Source of the DNA: Strongylocentrotus droebachiensis
Taxonomy: Eukaryota; Echinodermata; Echinoidea; Camarodonta; Strongylocentrotidae
Reading direction: 5' to 3'
Assembly: GCA_035222895.1 (NCBI GenBank)
Contig: JAVYIG010002743.1
Span: forward strand, 166,282 to 230,281
DNA length: 64,000 nucleotides
Shown: positions 52,729-64,000 of the stretch, in pieces
Layout: each line of letters opens with the position of its first letter
Numbering within the stretch: position 1 is the stretch's first letter
The notes under the pieces: model-generated
Database searches by the model: none
Told to the model about the DNA's origin: nothing
The model's input: only the letters and a program-made list of their open reading frames with translations
Position numbers and translations under genes: made by a program

Positions 52729-52780
52729 GCAAATGCAAAAAATGCTGCAAATTTGTAAATGCAAAAAATGCTGCAAATCT
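52729..52780 (-). repeat. 26 bp internal tandem duplication, variant copy
   Basis: Identical to the variant at 46,565 and located 6,164 bp from it. It carries the same gtaaatgc change. Confidence 0.85.
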
Positions 52781-55700
52781 CTTTTTTTTGCGCATTTTTT
52801 TTTGTTGTTAACAGTATATACGCGATTTAATCGTTTTTCTACATTGCGCAATAAAAAAAGATGAAAAACATAAACCGATGACGCGAACAGGTAGAGATGC
52901 TCAAACGCAACATAATGATACCACTTAGGAGACCGATTTAATCGTTTTAGACATTGCGCAATAAATAAAGATAAAAAACATAAACCGATGACGCGAACAG
53001 GTAGAGAAGCTCAAGCGCAACATAATGATAGCACTGAGGAGACCATAGCATTATTTTTAGGAAAGATATTTGCAAATGTAAAAAATGCTTCAAATGACTC
53101 TTTTATTGTGCAATATGACAGTATATACGCGATTTAATCGTTTTCAACATTGCGCAATAAAAAAAGATGAAAAACATAAACCGATTAAGCGAAGAGGTAG
53201 AGGAGCTAAAGCGCAACATAATGATACCACTTAGGAGACCGATTTAATCGTTTTCAATATTGCGCAATAAATAAAGATAAAAAACATAAACCGATGACGT
53301 GAACAGGTAGAGAAGATCAAGCGCAACATAATGATACCACTTAGGAGACCATTGCATTCTTTTTAAGAAAGATATTTGCAAATGCAAAAAATGCTGCAAA
53401 TTTTTTTTTTTTTGCGCTCTTTTTTTTTGTTATTAACAGTATATACGCGATTTAATCGTTTTTCTACATTGCACAATAAATAAAGATGAAAGACATAAAC
53501 CGATGACACGAACAGGTAGAGATGCTCAAGCGCAACATAATGATACCACTAGGAGACCATAGCATTCTTCTTAAGAAAGATATTTGCAAATGTGATGAAA
53601 AACAAAAATATGGTTCAAATGACTCTTTTAATGCGCAATATGACAGTATAAACGCGATTTAATCTTTTTCAACATTTCGCAAAAAATAGAGATGAGAAAC
53701 AAAAACCGATGACGCGAACAGGTAGAGAAGCTCAAGCGCAACATAATGATACCACTGAGGAGACCATAGCATTATTTTTAGGAAAGATATTTGCAAATGT
53801 AAAAAATGCTTCAAATGACTCTTTTAATGCGCAATATGACAGTATTAACGCGATTTAATCTTTTTCAACATTTCGCAATAAATAAAGATGAGAAACAAAA
53901 ACCGATGATGCGAACAGGTAGAGATGCTCAAACGCAACATAATGATACCACTTAGGAGACCGATTTAATCGTTTTCAACATTGCGCAATAAATAAAGATA
54001 AAAACATAAACCGATGACGCGAACAGGTAGAGAAGCTCAAGTGCAACATAATGATACCACTTAGAAGACCATAGCCTTCTTTTTAGGAAAGATATTTGCA
54101 AATGTGATGAAAAACAAAAAAATGCTTCAAATGACTCTTTTAATGCGCAATATGACAGTATAAACGCGATTTAATCTTTTTCAACATTTCGCAATAAATA
54201 GAGATGAGAAACAAAAACCGATGACGCGAACAGGTAGAGATGCTCAAACGCAACATAATGATACCACTTAGGAGACCGATTCAATCGTTTTCAACATTGC
54301 GCAATAAATAAAGATAAAAAACATAAACCGATGACGCGAACAGGTAGAGAAGATCAAGCGCAACATAATGATACCACTTAGGAGACCATTGCATTCTTTT
54401 TAAGAAAGATAATTGGAAATGCAAAAAATGCTGCAAATCTCTTTTTTTTGCGCATTTTTTTTTTGTTGTTAACAGTATATACGCGATTTAATCGTTTTTC
54501 TACATTGCACAATAAATAAAGATGAAAGACATAAACCGATGACACGAACAGGTAGAGATGCTCAAGCGCAACATAATGATACCACTAGGAGACCATAGCA
54601 TTCTTCTTAAGAAAGATATTTGCAAATGTGATGAAAAACAAAAAAATGCTTCAAATGACTCTTTTAATGCGCAATATGACAGTATAAACGCGATTTAATC
54701 TTTTTCAACATTTCGCAATAAATAGAGATGAGAAACAAAAACCGATGATGCGAACAGGTAGAGATGCTCAAACGCATCATAATGATACCACTAGGAGACC
54801 ATAGCATTCTTCTTAAGAAAGATATTTGCAAATGTGATGAAAAACAAAAAAATGCTTCAAATGACTCTTTTAATGCACAATATGACAGTATAAACGCGAT
54901 TTAATCTTTTTCAACATTTCGCAATAAATAGAGATGAGAAACAAAAACCGATGACGCGAACAGGTAGAGATGCTCAAACGCAACATAATGATACCACTTA
55001 GGAGACCATAGCATTTTTTTTAAGAAAGATATTTGCAAATGTTTCAAATGACTCTTTTATTGTGCAATATGACAGTATATACGCGATTTAATCGTTTTCA
55101 ACATTGCGAAATAAATAAAGATGAAAAACATAAACCGATGACGCGAACAGGTAGAGAAGCTCAAGTGCAACATAATGATACCACTTAGAAGACCATAGCC
55201 TTCTTTTTAGGAAAGATATTTGCAAATGTGATGAAAAACAAAAAAATGCTTCAAATGACTCTTTTAATGCGCAATATGACAGTATAAACGCGATTTAATC
55301 TTTTTCAACATTGCGCAATAAATAAAGATAAAAAACATAAACCGATGACGTGAACAGGTAGAGAAGATCAAGCGCAACATAATGATACCACTTAGGAGAC
55401 CATTGCATTCTTTTTAAGAAAGATATTTGCAAATGCAAAAAATGCTGCAAATGACTCTTTTAATGCGCAATATGACAGTATATACGCGATTTAATCGTTT
55501 TCAACATTGCGCAATAAAAAAAGATGAAAAACATAAACCGATTAAGCGAAGAGGTAGAGGAGCTAAAGCGCAACATAATGATACCACTTAGGAGACCGAT
55601 TTAATCGTTTTCAATATTGCGCAATAAATAAAGATAAAAAACATAAACCGATGACGTGAACAGGTAGAGAAGATCAAGCGCAACATAATGATACCACTTA

Positions 55701-58210
55701 GGAGACCATTGCATTCTTTTTAAGAAAGATATTTGCAAATGCAAAAAATGCTGCAAATTTTTTTTTTTTTGCGCTCTTTTTTTTTGTTATTAACAGTATA
55801 TACGCGATTTAATCGTTTTTCTACATTGCACAATAAATAAAGATGAAAGACATAAACCGATGACACGAACAGGTAGAGATGCTCAAGCGCAACATAATGA
55901 TACCACTAGGAGACCATAGCATTCTTCTTAAGAAAGATATTTGCAAATGTGATGAAAAACAAAAATATGGTTCAAATGACTCTTTTAATGCGCAATATGA
56001 CAGTATAAACGCGATTTAATCTTTTTCAACATTTCGCAAAAAATAGAGATGAGAAACAAAAACCGATGACGCGAACAGGTAGAGAAGCTCAAGCGCAACA
56101 TAATGATACCACTGAGGAGACCATAGCATTATTTTTAGGAAAGATATTTGCAAATGTAAAAAATGCTTCAAATGACTCTTTTAATGCGCAATATGACAGT
56201 ATTAACGCGATTTAATCTTTTTCAACATTTCGCAATAAATAAAGATGAGAAACAAAAACCGATGATGCGAACAGGTAGAGATGCTCAAACGCAACATAAT
56301 GATACCACTTAGGAGACCGATTTAATCGTTTTCAACATTGCGCAATAAATAAAGATAAAAACATAAACCGATGACGCGAACAGGTAGAGAAGATCAAGCG
56401 CAACATAATGATACCACTTAGGAGACCATTGCATTCTTTTTAAGAAAGATATTTGCAAATGCAAAAAATGCTGCAAATCTCTTTTTTTTGCGCATTTTTT
56501 TTTTGTTGTTAACAGTATATACGCGATTTAATCGTTTTTCTACATTGCACAATAAATAAAGATGAAAGACATAAACCGATGACACGAACAGGTAGAGATG
56601 CTCAAGCGCAACATAATGATACCACTAGGAGACCATAGCATTCTTCTTAAGAAAGATATTTGCAAATGTGATGAAAAACAAAAAAATGCTTCAAATGACT
56701 CTTTTAATGCGCAATATGACAGTATAAACGCGATTTAATCTTTTTCAACATTTCGCAATAAATAGAGATGAGAAACAAAAACCGATGACGCGAACAGGTA
56801 GAGATGCTCAAACGCAACATAATGATACCACTTAGGAGACCGATTCAATCGTTTTCAACATTGCGCAATAAATAAAGATAAAAAACATAAACCGATGACG
56901 CGAACAGGTAGAGAAGATCAAGCGCAACATAATGATACCACTTAGGAGACCATTGCATTCTTTTTAAGAAAGATAATTGGAAATGCAAAAAATGCTGCAA
57001 ATCTCTTTTTTTTGCGCATTTTTTTTTTGTTGTTAACAGTATATACGCGATTTAATCGTTTTTCTACATTGCACAATAAATAAAGATGAAAGACATAAAC
57101 CGATGACACGAACAGGTAGAGATGCTCAAGCGCAACATAATGATACCACTAGGAGACCATAGCATTCTTCTTAAGAAAGATATTTGCAAATGTGATGAAA
57201 AACAAAAAAATGCTTCAAATGACTCTTTTAATGCGCAATATGACAGTATAAACGCGATTTAATCTTTTTCAACATTTCGCAATAAATAGAGATGAGAAAC
57301 AAAAACCGATGATGCGAACAGGTAGAGATGCTCAAACGCATCATAATGATACCACTAGGAGACCATAGCATTCTTCTTAAGAAAGATATTTGCAAATGTG
57401 ATGAAAAACAAAAAAATGCTTCAAATGACTCTTTTAATGCACAATATGACAGTATAAACGCGATTTAATCTTTTTCAACATTTCGCAATAAATAGAGATG
57501 AGAAACAAAAACCGATGACGCGAACAGGTAGAGATGCTCAAACGCAACATAATGATACCACTTAGGAGACCATAGCATTTTTTTTAAGAAAGATATTTGC
57601 AAACGTTTCAAATGACTCTTTTATTGCGCAATATGACAGTATATACGTGATATAATCGTTTTCGACATTGCGCAATAAATAAAGATGAAAAACATAAACC
57701 GATGACGCAAACAGGTAGAGAAGCTCAAGCGCAACATAATGATACCACTTAGGAGACCATAGCATTCTTTTTAAGAAAGATATTTGCAAATGTTTCAAAT
57801 GACTCTTTTATTGTGCAATATGACAGTATATACGCGATTTAATCGTTTTCAACATTGCGAAATAAATAAAGATGAAAAACATAAACCGATGACGCGAACA
57901 GGTAGAGAAGCTCAAGTGCAACATAATGATACCACTTAGAAGACCATAGCCTTCTTTTTAGGAAAGATATTTGCAAATGTAAAAAATGCTTCAAATGACT
58001 CTTTTATTGCGCAAGATGACAGAATATACGCGATTTAATCGTTTTTCGACATTGCGCAATAAATAAAGATGAAAGACATAAAACGATGACACGAACAGGT
58101 AGAGATGCTCAAGCGCAACATAATGATACCACTTAGGAGACCGATTTAATCGTTTTCAATATTGCGCAATAAATAAAGATGAAAAACATGAACCGATGAT
58201 GCGAACAGGT

Positions 58211-58265
58211 TAACATTGGTTAATTTGTCCGATTCTAGGTTTGTGTGAAAATCGCGAAACCATGT
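58211..58265 (-). repeat. Non-satellite ~55 bp segment, copy 7
   Basis: Same segment and flanks, inside the second 5.17 kb unit. It is the counterpart of copy 1 at an offset of 25,364 bp. Confidence 0.85.
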
Positions 58266-60046
58266 CTTCAACATTGCGCAATAAATAAAGATAAAAAACA
58301 TAAACCGATGACGCGAACAGGTAGAGAAGATCAAGCGCAACATAATGATACCACTTAGGAGACCATTGCATTCTTTTTAAGAAAGATATTTGCAAATGCA
58401 AAAAATGCTGCAAATCTCTTTTTTTTGCGCATTTTTTTTTTGTTGTTAACAGTATATACGCGATTTAATCGTTTTTCTACATTGCACAATAAATAAAGAT
58501 GAAAGACATAAACCGATGACACGAACAGGTAGAGATGCTCAAGCGCAACATAATGATACCACTAGGAGACCATAGCATTCTTCTTAAGAAAGATATTTGC
58601 AAATGTGATGAAAAACAAAAAAATGCTTCAAATGACTCTTTTAATGCGCAATATGACAGTATAAACGCGATTTAATCTTTTTCAACATTTCGCAATAAAT
58701 AGAGATGAGAAACAAAAACCGATGACGCGAACAGGTAGAGATTATCAAACGCAACATAATGATACCACTTAGGAGACCGATTTAATCGTTTTCAACATTG
58801 CGCAATAAATAAAGATAAAAACATAAACCGATGACGCGAACAGGTAGAGAAGATCAAGCGCAACATAATGATACCACTTAGGAGACCATTGCATTCTTTT
58901 TAAGAAAGATATTTGCAAATGCAAAAAATGCTGCAAATTTTTTTTTTTTTGCGCTCTTTTTTTTTGTTATTAACAGTATATACGCGATTTAATCGTTTTT
59001 CTACATTGCACAATAAATAAAGATGAAAGACATAAACCGATGACACGAACAGGTAGAGATGCTCAAGCGCAACATAATGATACCACTAGGAGACCATAGC
59101 ATTCTTCTTAAGAAAGATATTTGCAAATGTGATGAAAAACAAAAATATGGTTCAAATGACTCTTTTAATGCGCAATATGACAGTATAAACGCGATTTAAT
59201 CTTTTTCAACATTTCGCAAAAAATAGAGATGAGAAACAAAAACCGATGACGCGAACAGGTAGAGAAGCTCAAGCGCAACATAATGATACCACTGAGGAGA
59301 CCATAGCATTATTTTTAGGAAAGATATTTGCAAATGTAAAAAATGCTTCAAATGACTCTTTTAATGCGCAATATGACAGTATTAACGCGATTTAATATTT
59401 TTCAACATTTCGCAATAAATAAAGATGAGAAACAAAAACCGATGATGCGAACAGGTAGAGATGCTCAAACGCAACATAATGATACCACTTAGGAGACCGA
59501 TTTAATCGTTTTCAACATTGCGCAATAAATAAAGATAAAAACATAAACCGATGACGCGAACAGGTAGAGAAGATCAAGCGCAACATAATGATACCACTTA
59601 GGAGACCATTGCATTCTTTTTAAGAAAGATATTTGCAAATGCAAAAAATGCTGCAAATCTCTTTTTTTTGCGCATTTTTTTTTTGTTGTTAACAGTATAT
59701 ACGCGATTTAATCGTTTTTCTACATTGCACAATAAATAAAGATGAAAGACATAAACCGATGACACGAACAGGTAGAGATGCTCAAGCGCAACATAATGAT
59801 ACCACTAGGAGACCATAGCATTCTTCTTAAGAAAGATATTTGCAAATGTGATGAAAAACAAAAAAATGCTTCAAATGACTCTTTTAATGCGCAATATGAC
59901 AGTATAAACGCGATTTAATCTTTTTCAATATTGCGAAATAAATAAAGATAAAAACATAAACCGATGTCGTGAACAGGTAGAGAAGATCAAGCGCAACATA
60001 ATGATACCACTTAGAGACCATTGCATTCTTTTTAAGAAAGATATTT

Positions 60047-60097
60047 GCAAATGCAAAAAATGCTGCAAATTTGCAAATGCAAAAATGCTGCAAATTT
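60047..60097 (-). repeat. 26 bp internal tandem duplication, copy with lost base
   Basis: Counterpart of the 34,685 duplication in the second 5.17 kb unit. The second unit has five instead of six A residues, one of the clustered single-base indels in this stretch. Confidence 0.85.
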
Positions 60098-62727
60098 TTT
60101 TTTTTTTGCGCTCTTTTTTTTGTTATTAACAGTATATACGCGATTTAATCGTTTTTCTACATTGCACAATAAATAAAGATGAAAGACATAAACCGATGAC
60201 ACGAACAGGTAGAGATGCTCAAGCGCAACATAATGATACCACTAGGAGACCATAGCATTCTTCTTAAGAAAGATATTTGCAAATGTGATGAAAAACAAAA
60301 AAATGCTTCAAATGACTCTTTTAATGCACAATATGACAGTATAAACGCGATTTAATCTTTTTCAACATTTCGCAATAAATAGAGATGAGAAACAAAAACC
60401 GATGACGCGAACAGGTAGAGATGCTCAAACGCAACATAATGATACCACTTAGGAGACCGATTTAATCGTTTTAGACATTGCGCAATAAATAAAGATAAAA
60501 AACATAAACCGATGACGTGAACAGGTAGAGAAGATCAAGCGCAACATAATGATACCACTTAGGAGACCATTGCATTCTTTTTAAGAAAGATATTTGCAAA
60601 TGCAAAAAATGCTGCAAATGACTCTTTTAATGCGCAATATGACAGTATATACGCGATTTAATCGTTTTCAACATTGCGCAATAAAAAAAGATGAAAAACA
60701 TAAACCGATTAAGCGAAGAGGTAGAGGAGCTAAAGCGCAACATAATGATACCACTTAGGAGACCGATTTAATCGTTTTCAATATTGCGCAATAAATAAAG
60801 ATAAAAAACATAAACCGATGACGTGAACAGGTAGAGAAGATCAAGCGCAACATAATGATACCACTTAGGAGACCATTGCATTCTTTTTAAGAAAGATATT
60901 TGCAAATGCAAAAAATGCTGCAAATTTTTTTTTTTTGCGCTCTTTTTTTTGTTATTAACAGTATATACGCGATTTAATCGTTTTTCTACATTGCACAATA
61001 AATAAAGATGAAAGACATAAACCGATGACACGAACAGGTAGAGATGCTCAAGCGCAACATAATGATACCACTAGGAGACCATAGCATTCTTCTTAAGAAA
61101 GATATTTGCAAATGTGATGAAAAACAAAAATATGGTTCAAATGACTCTTTTAATGCGCAATATGACAGTATAAACGCGATTTAATCTTTTTCAACATTTC
61201 GCAAAAAATAGAGATGAGAAACAAAAACCGATGACGCGAACAGGTAGAGAAGCTCAAGCGCAACATAATGATACCACTGAGGAGACCATAGCATTATTTT
61301 TAGGAAAGATATTTGCAAATGTAAAAAATGCTTCAAATGACTCTTTTAATGCGCAATATGACAGTATTAACGCGATTTAATCTTTTTCAACATTTCGCAA
61401 TAAATAAAGATGAGAAACAAAAACCGATGATGCGAACAGGTAGAGATGCTCAAACGCAACATAATGATACCACTTAGGAGACCGATTTAATCGTTTTCAA
61501 CATTGCGCAATAAATAAAGATAAAAACATAAACCGATGACGCGAACAGGTAGAGAAGATCAAGCGCAACATAATGATACCACTTAGGAGACCATTGCATT
61601 CTTTTTAAGAAAGATATTTGCAAATGCAAAAAATGCTGCAAATCTCTTTTTTTTGCGCATTTTTTTTTTGTTGTTAACAGTATATACGCGATTTAATCGT
61701 TTTTTCTACATTGCACAATAAATAAAGATGAAAGACATAAACCGATGACACGAACAGGTAGAGATGCTCAAGCGCAACATAATGATACCACTAGGAGACC
61801 ATAGCATTCTTCTTAAGAAAGATATTTGCAAATGTGATGAAAAACAAAAAAAATGCTTCAAATGACTCTTTTAATGCGCAATATGACAGTATAAACGCGA
61901 TTTAATCTTTTTCAACATTTCGCAATAAATAGAGATGAGAAACAAAAACCGATGACGCGAACAGGTAGAGATGCTCAAACGCAACATAATGATACCACTT
62001 AGGAGACCGATTCAATCGTTTTCAACATTGCGCAATAAATAAAGATAAAAAACATAAACCGATGACGCGAACAGGTAGAGAAGATCAAGCGCAACATAAT
62101 GATACCACTTAGGAGACCATTGCATTCTTTTAAGAAAGATAATTGGAAATGCAAAAAATGCTGCAAATCTCTTTTTTTTGCGCATTTTTTTTTTGTTGTT
62201 AACAGTATATACGCGATTTAATCGTTTTTCTACATTGCACAATAAATAAAGATGAAAGACATAAACCGATGACACGAACAGGTAGAGATGCTCAAGCGCA
62301 ACATAATGATACCACTAGGAGACCATAGCATTCTTCTTAAGAAAGATATTTGCAAATGTGATGAAAAACAAAAAAATGCTTCAAATGACTCTTTTAATGC
62401 GCAATATGACAGTATAAACGCGATTTAATCTTTTTCAACATTTCGCAATAAATAGAGATGAGAAACAAAAACCGATGATGCGAACAGGTAGAGATGCTCA
62501 AACGCATCATAATGATACCACTAGGAGACCATAGCATTCTTCTTAAGAAAGATATTTGCAAATGTGATGAAAAACAAAAAAATGCTTCAAATGACTCTTT
62601 TAATGCACAATATGACAGTATAAACGCGATTTAATCTTTTTCAACATTTCGCAATAAATAGAGATGAGAAACAAAAACCGATGACGCGAACAGGTAGAGA
62701 TGCTCAAACGCAACATAATGATACCAC

Positions 62728-64000
62728 TTAGGAGACCATAGCATTTTTTTTAAGAAAGATATTTGCAAACGTTTCAAATGACTCTTTTATTGCGCAATAT
62801 GACAGTATATACGTGATATAATCGTTTTCGACATTGCGCAATAAATAAAGATGAAAAACATAAACCGATGACGCAAACAGGTAGAGAAGCTCAAGCGCAA
62901 CATAATGATACACTTAGGAGACCATAGCATTCTTTTTAAGAAAGATATTTGCAAATGTTTCAAATGACTCTTTTATTGTGCAATATGACAGTATATACGC
63001 GATTTAATCGTTTTCAACATTGCGAAATAAATAAAGATGAAAAACATAAACCGATGACGCGAACAGGTAGAGAAGCTCAAGTGCAACATAATGATACCAC
63101 TTAGAAGACATAGCCTTCTTTTTAGGAAAGATATTTGCAAATGTAAAAAATGCTTCAAATGACTCTTTTATTGCGCAAGATGACAGAATATACGCGATTT
63201 AATCGTTTTTTCGACATTGCGCAATAAATAAAGATGAAAGACATAAAACGATGACACGAACAGGTAGAGATGCTCAAGCGCAACATAATGATACCACTTA
63301 GGAGACCGATTAATCGTTTTCAATATTGCGCAATAAATAAAGATGAAAAACATGAACCGATGATGCGAACAGGTTAACATTGGTTAATTTGTCCGATTCT
63401 AGGTTTGTGTGAAAATCGCGAAACCATGTCTTCAACATTGCGCAATAAATAAAGATAAAAAACATAAACCGATGACGCGAACAGGTAGAGAAGATCAAGC
63501 GCAACATAATGATACCACTTAGGAGACCATTGCATTCTTTTTAAGAAAGATATTTGCAAATGCAAAAAATGCTGCAAATCTCTTTTTTTTGCGCATTTTT
63601 TTTTTGTTGTTAACAGTATATACGCGATTTAATCGTTTTTCTACATTGCACAATAAATAAAGATGAAAGACATAAACCGATGACACGAACAGGTAGAGAT
63701 GCTCAAGCGCAACATAATGATACCACTAGGAGACCATAGCATTCTTCTTAAGAAAGATATTTGCAAATGTGATGAAAAACAAAAAAATGCTTCAAATGAC
63801 TCTTTTAATGCGCAATATGACAGTATAAACGCGATTTAATCTTTTTCAACATTTCGCAATAAATAGAGATGAGAAACAAAAACCGATGACGCGAACAGGT
63901 AGAGATTATCAAACGCAACATAATGATACCACTTAGGAGACCGATTTAATCGTTTTCAACATTGCGCAATAAATAAAGATAAAAACATAAACCGATGACG
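62728..64000 (-). repeat. Start of a further unit, cut by the window edge
   Basis: This matches 57,562-58,834 and 37,368-38,640, including the non-satellite segment at 63,375. Four more single-base indels occur before ~63,310. After that the match is clean to the end. The window stops before the point where the 5.17 kb and 2,445 bp units differ, so the next unit type cannot be told. Confidence 0.85.
63375..63429 (-). repeat. Non-satellite ~55 bp segment, copy 8
   Basis: Same segment and flanks, in the unit cut by the window edge. Confidence 0.85.

Larger units (their letters stand above)
50867..57561 (-). repeat. Right-arm mosaic, 6,695 bp between anchor monomers
   Basis: The start, up to ~52,209, continues the 18,669 bp-offset copy of 30.2-33.5 kb and also follows 44.1-47.2 kb at an offset of 6,164 bp. 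The rest combines atatggttc-type monomers (53,6xx and 55,965), a hybrid monomer at ~54,030-54,110 joining agaccatagccttc to gtgatgaaaaac, and the 25,364 bp-offset copy of 30.4-32.2 kb. One non-satellite segment copy lies at 51,516. A private change, attgctgtcttttt at ~51,671, replaces attgcattcttttt. Confidence 0.85.
57562..62727 (-). repeat. 5.17 kb unit, copy 2
   Basis: Copy of 32,198-37,367 at an offset of 25,364 bp. I see no base substitutions, but there are eight single-base indels, all between ~59,950 and ~62,130 and mostly in A or T runs. They reduce the length by four bases. The shared private change near 59,395 ties it to copy 1. Confidence 0.88.
1..64000. repeat. Satellite DNA megarepeat filling the window (two opposed arms)
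   Basis: Every part of the window can be read as variants of one monomer. In order along its forward strand the monomer has: a block ctaagtggtatcattatg, a block ttgcgcttgagcttctctac, the highly conserved cctgttcgcgtcatcgg, a T-rich stretch tatgtttttcatcttt, the palindrome attgcgcaat, gttgaaaacgattaaatcg, cgtatatactgtcat, a second attgcgcaat, aaaagagtcatttgaa, a T-tract, the palindrome atttgcaaat, then tctttcttaaaaagaatgct and atggtct. Full-length forms are 187 bp or 197-198 bp, and deleted forms of about 110, 143 and 160 bp are interspersed. Monomer size and nested periodicity are typical of eukaryotic centromeric or pericentromeric satellites; that location is inference. I do not recognise the family by name. 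No gene, tRNA, rRNA or mobile-element coding sequence is visible. Confidence 0.97.
26847..64000 (-). repeat. Right arm: satellite monomers in minus orientation
   Basis: From the inversion onward the plus strand reads the complement, for example ccgatgacgcgaacagg, and the incidental open frames switch to the minus strand at the same point. Arm-specific features are monomers with expanded T runs followed by gttgttaacagtatatacg, eight monomers carrying a ~55 bp non-satellite segment, a 394 bp dimer array and a 2,445 bp higher-order array. The 110 bp short monomer (gaccgatttaatcg join) and the 187/197 bp forms are shared with the left arm. Confidence 0.95.

Overview
The whole 64 kb window is satellite DNA. 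I find no protein-coding gene, RNA gene, transposon or CRISPR array in it. Every stretch I read is a variant of one AT-rich tandem repeat. Its commonest full-length forms are about 187 and 197-198 bp, and internally deleted forms of about 110, 143 and 160 bp also occur. A megasatellite of this kind, with monomers near the usual centromeric size and nested higher-order repeats (HORs), points to a eukaryotic (peri)centromeric or other heterochromatic block. The sequence alone does not identify the species. Short open frames occur because the monomers carry few stops in one frame. They repeat with the satellite and follow its orientation, so I treat them as by-products and do not annotate them as genes.

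Layout: (1) 1-~26,810 holds monomers in the plus orientation. It contains a mixed region (1-2,099), a 1,163 bp duplicated block (2,100-4,425), a mosaic region (4,426-9,639), six copies of a 15-monomer HOR of 2,591 bp (9,640-25,373, one copy expanded to 2,966 bp and one contracted to 2,404 bp), and a non-HOR tail (25,374-~26,796) copied from the 7-10 kb region. (2) At ~26,811-26,846 the orientation flips, and two broken monomers meet head to head as an inverted repeat with a 36 nt centre. (3) ~26,847-64,000 holds monomers in the minus orientation. It contains a transition zone, a 394 bp dimeric HOR (27,403-~28,640), mosaic regions, a 14-monomer HOR of 2,445 bp (37,368-46,338) and large recent duplications. 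The largest duplication links ~30.4-38.6 kb to ~55.8-64.0 kb. The HOR types differ between arms, so the arms seem to have been homogenised separately. Some derived monomers, including one with a 12 bp templated insertion, occur in both arms.

Features beyond ordinary satellite: a ~55 bp non-satellite segment carried by eight monomers of the right arm; a perfect 10 bp palindrome attgcgcaat, often twice per full-length monomer and 44 bp apart, which equals the ideal C/EBP-type bZIP site; monomer size classes explained by internal deletions with little or no homology at the joins; and a cluster of twelve single-base indels at 59.9-63.3 kb in an otherwise essentially identical duplicate, which looks like local consensus error in the assembly. 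Nothing here supports a new gene system. The interest lies in array architecture and evolution.
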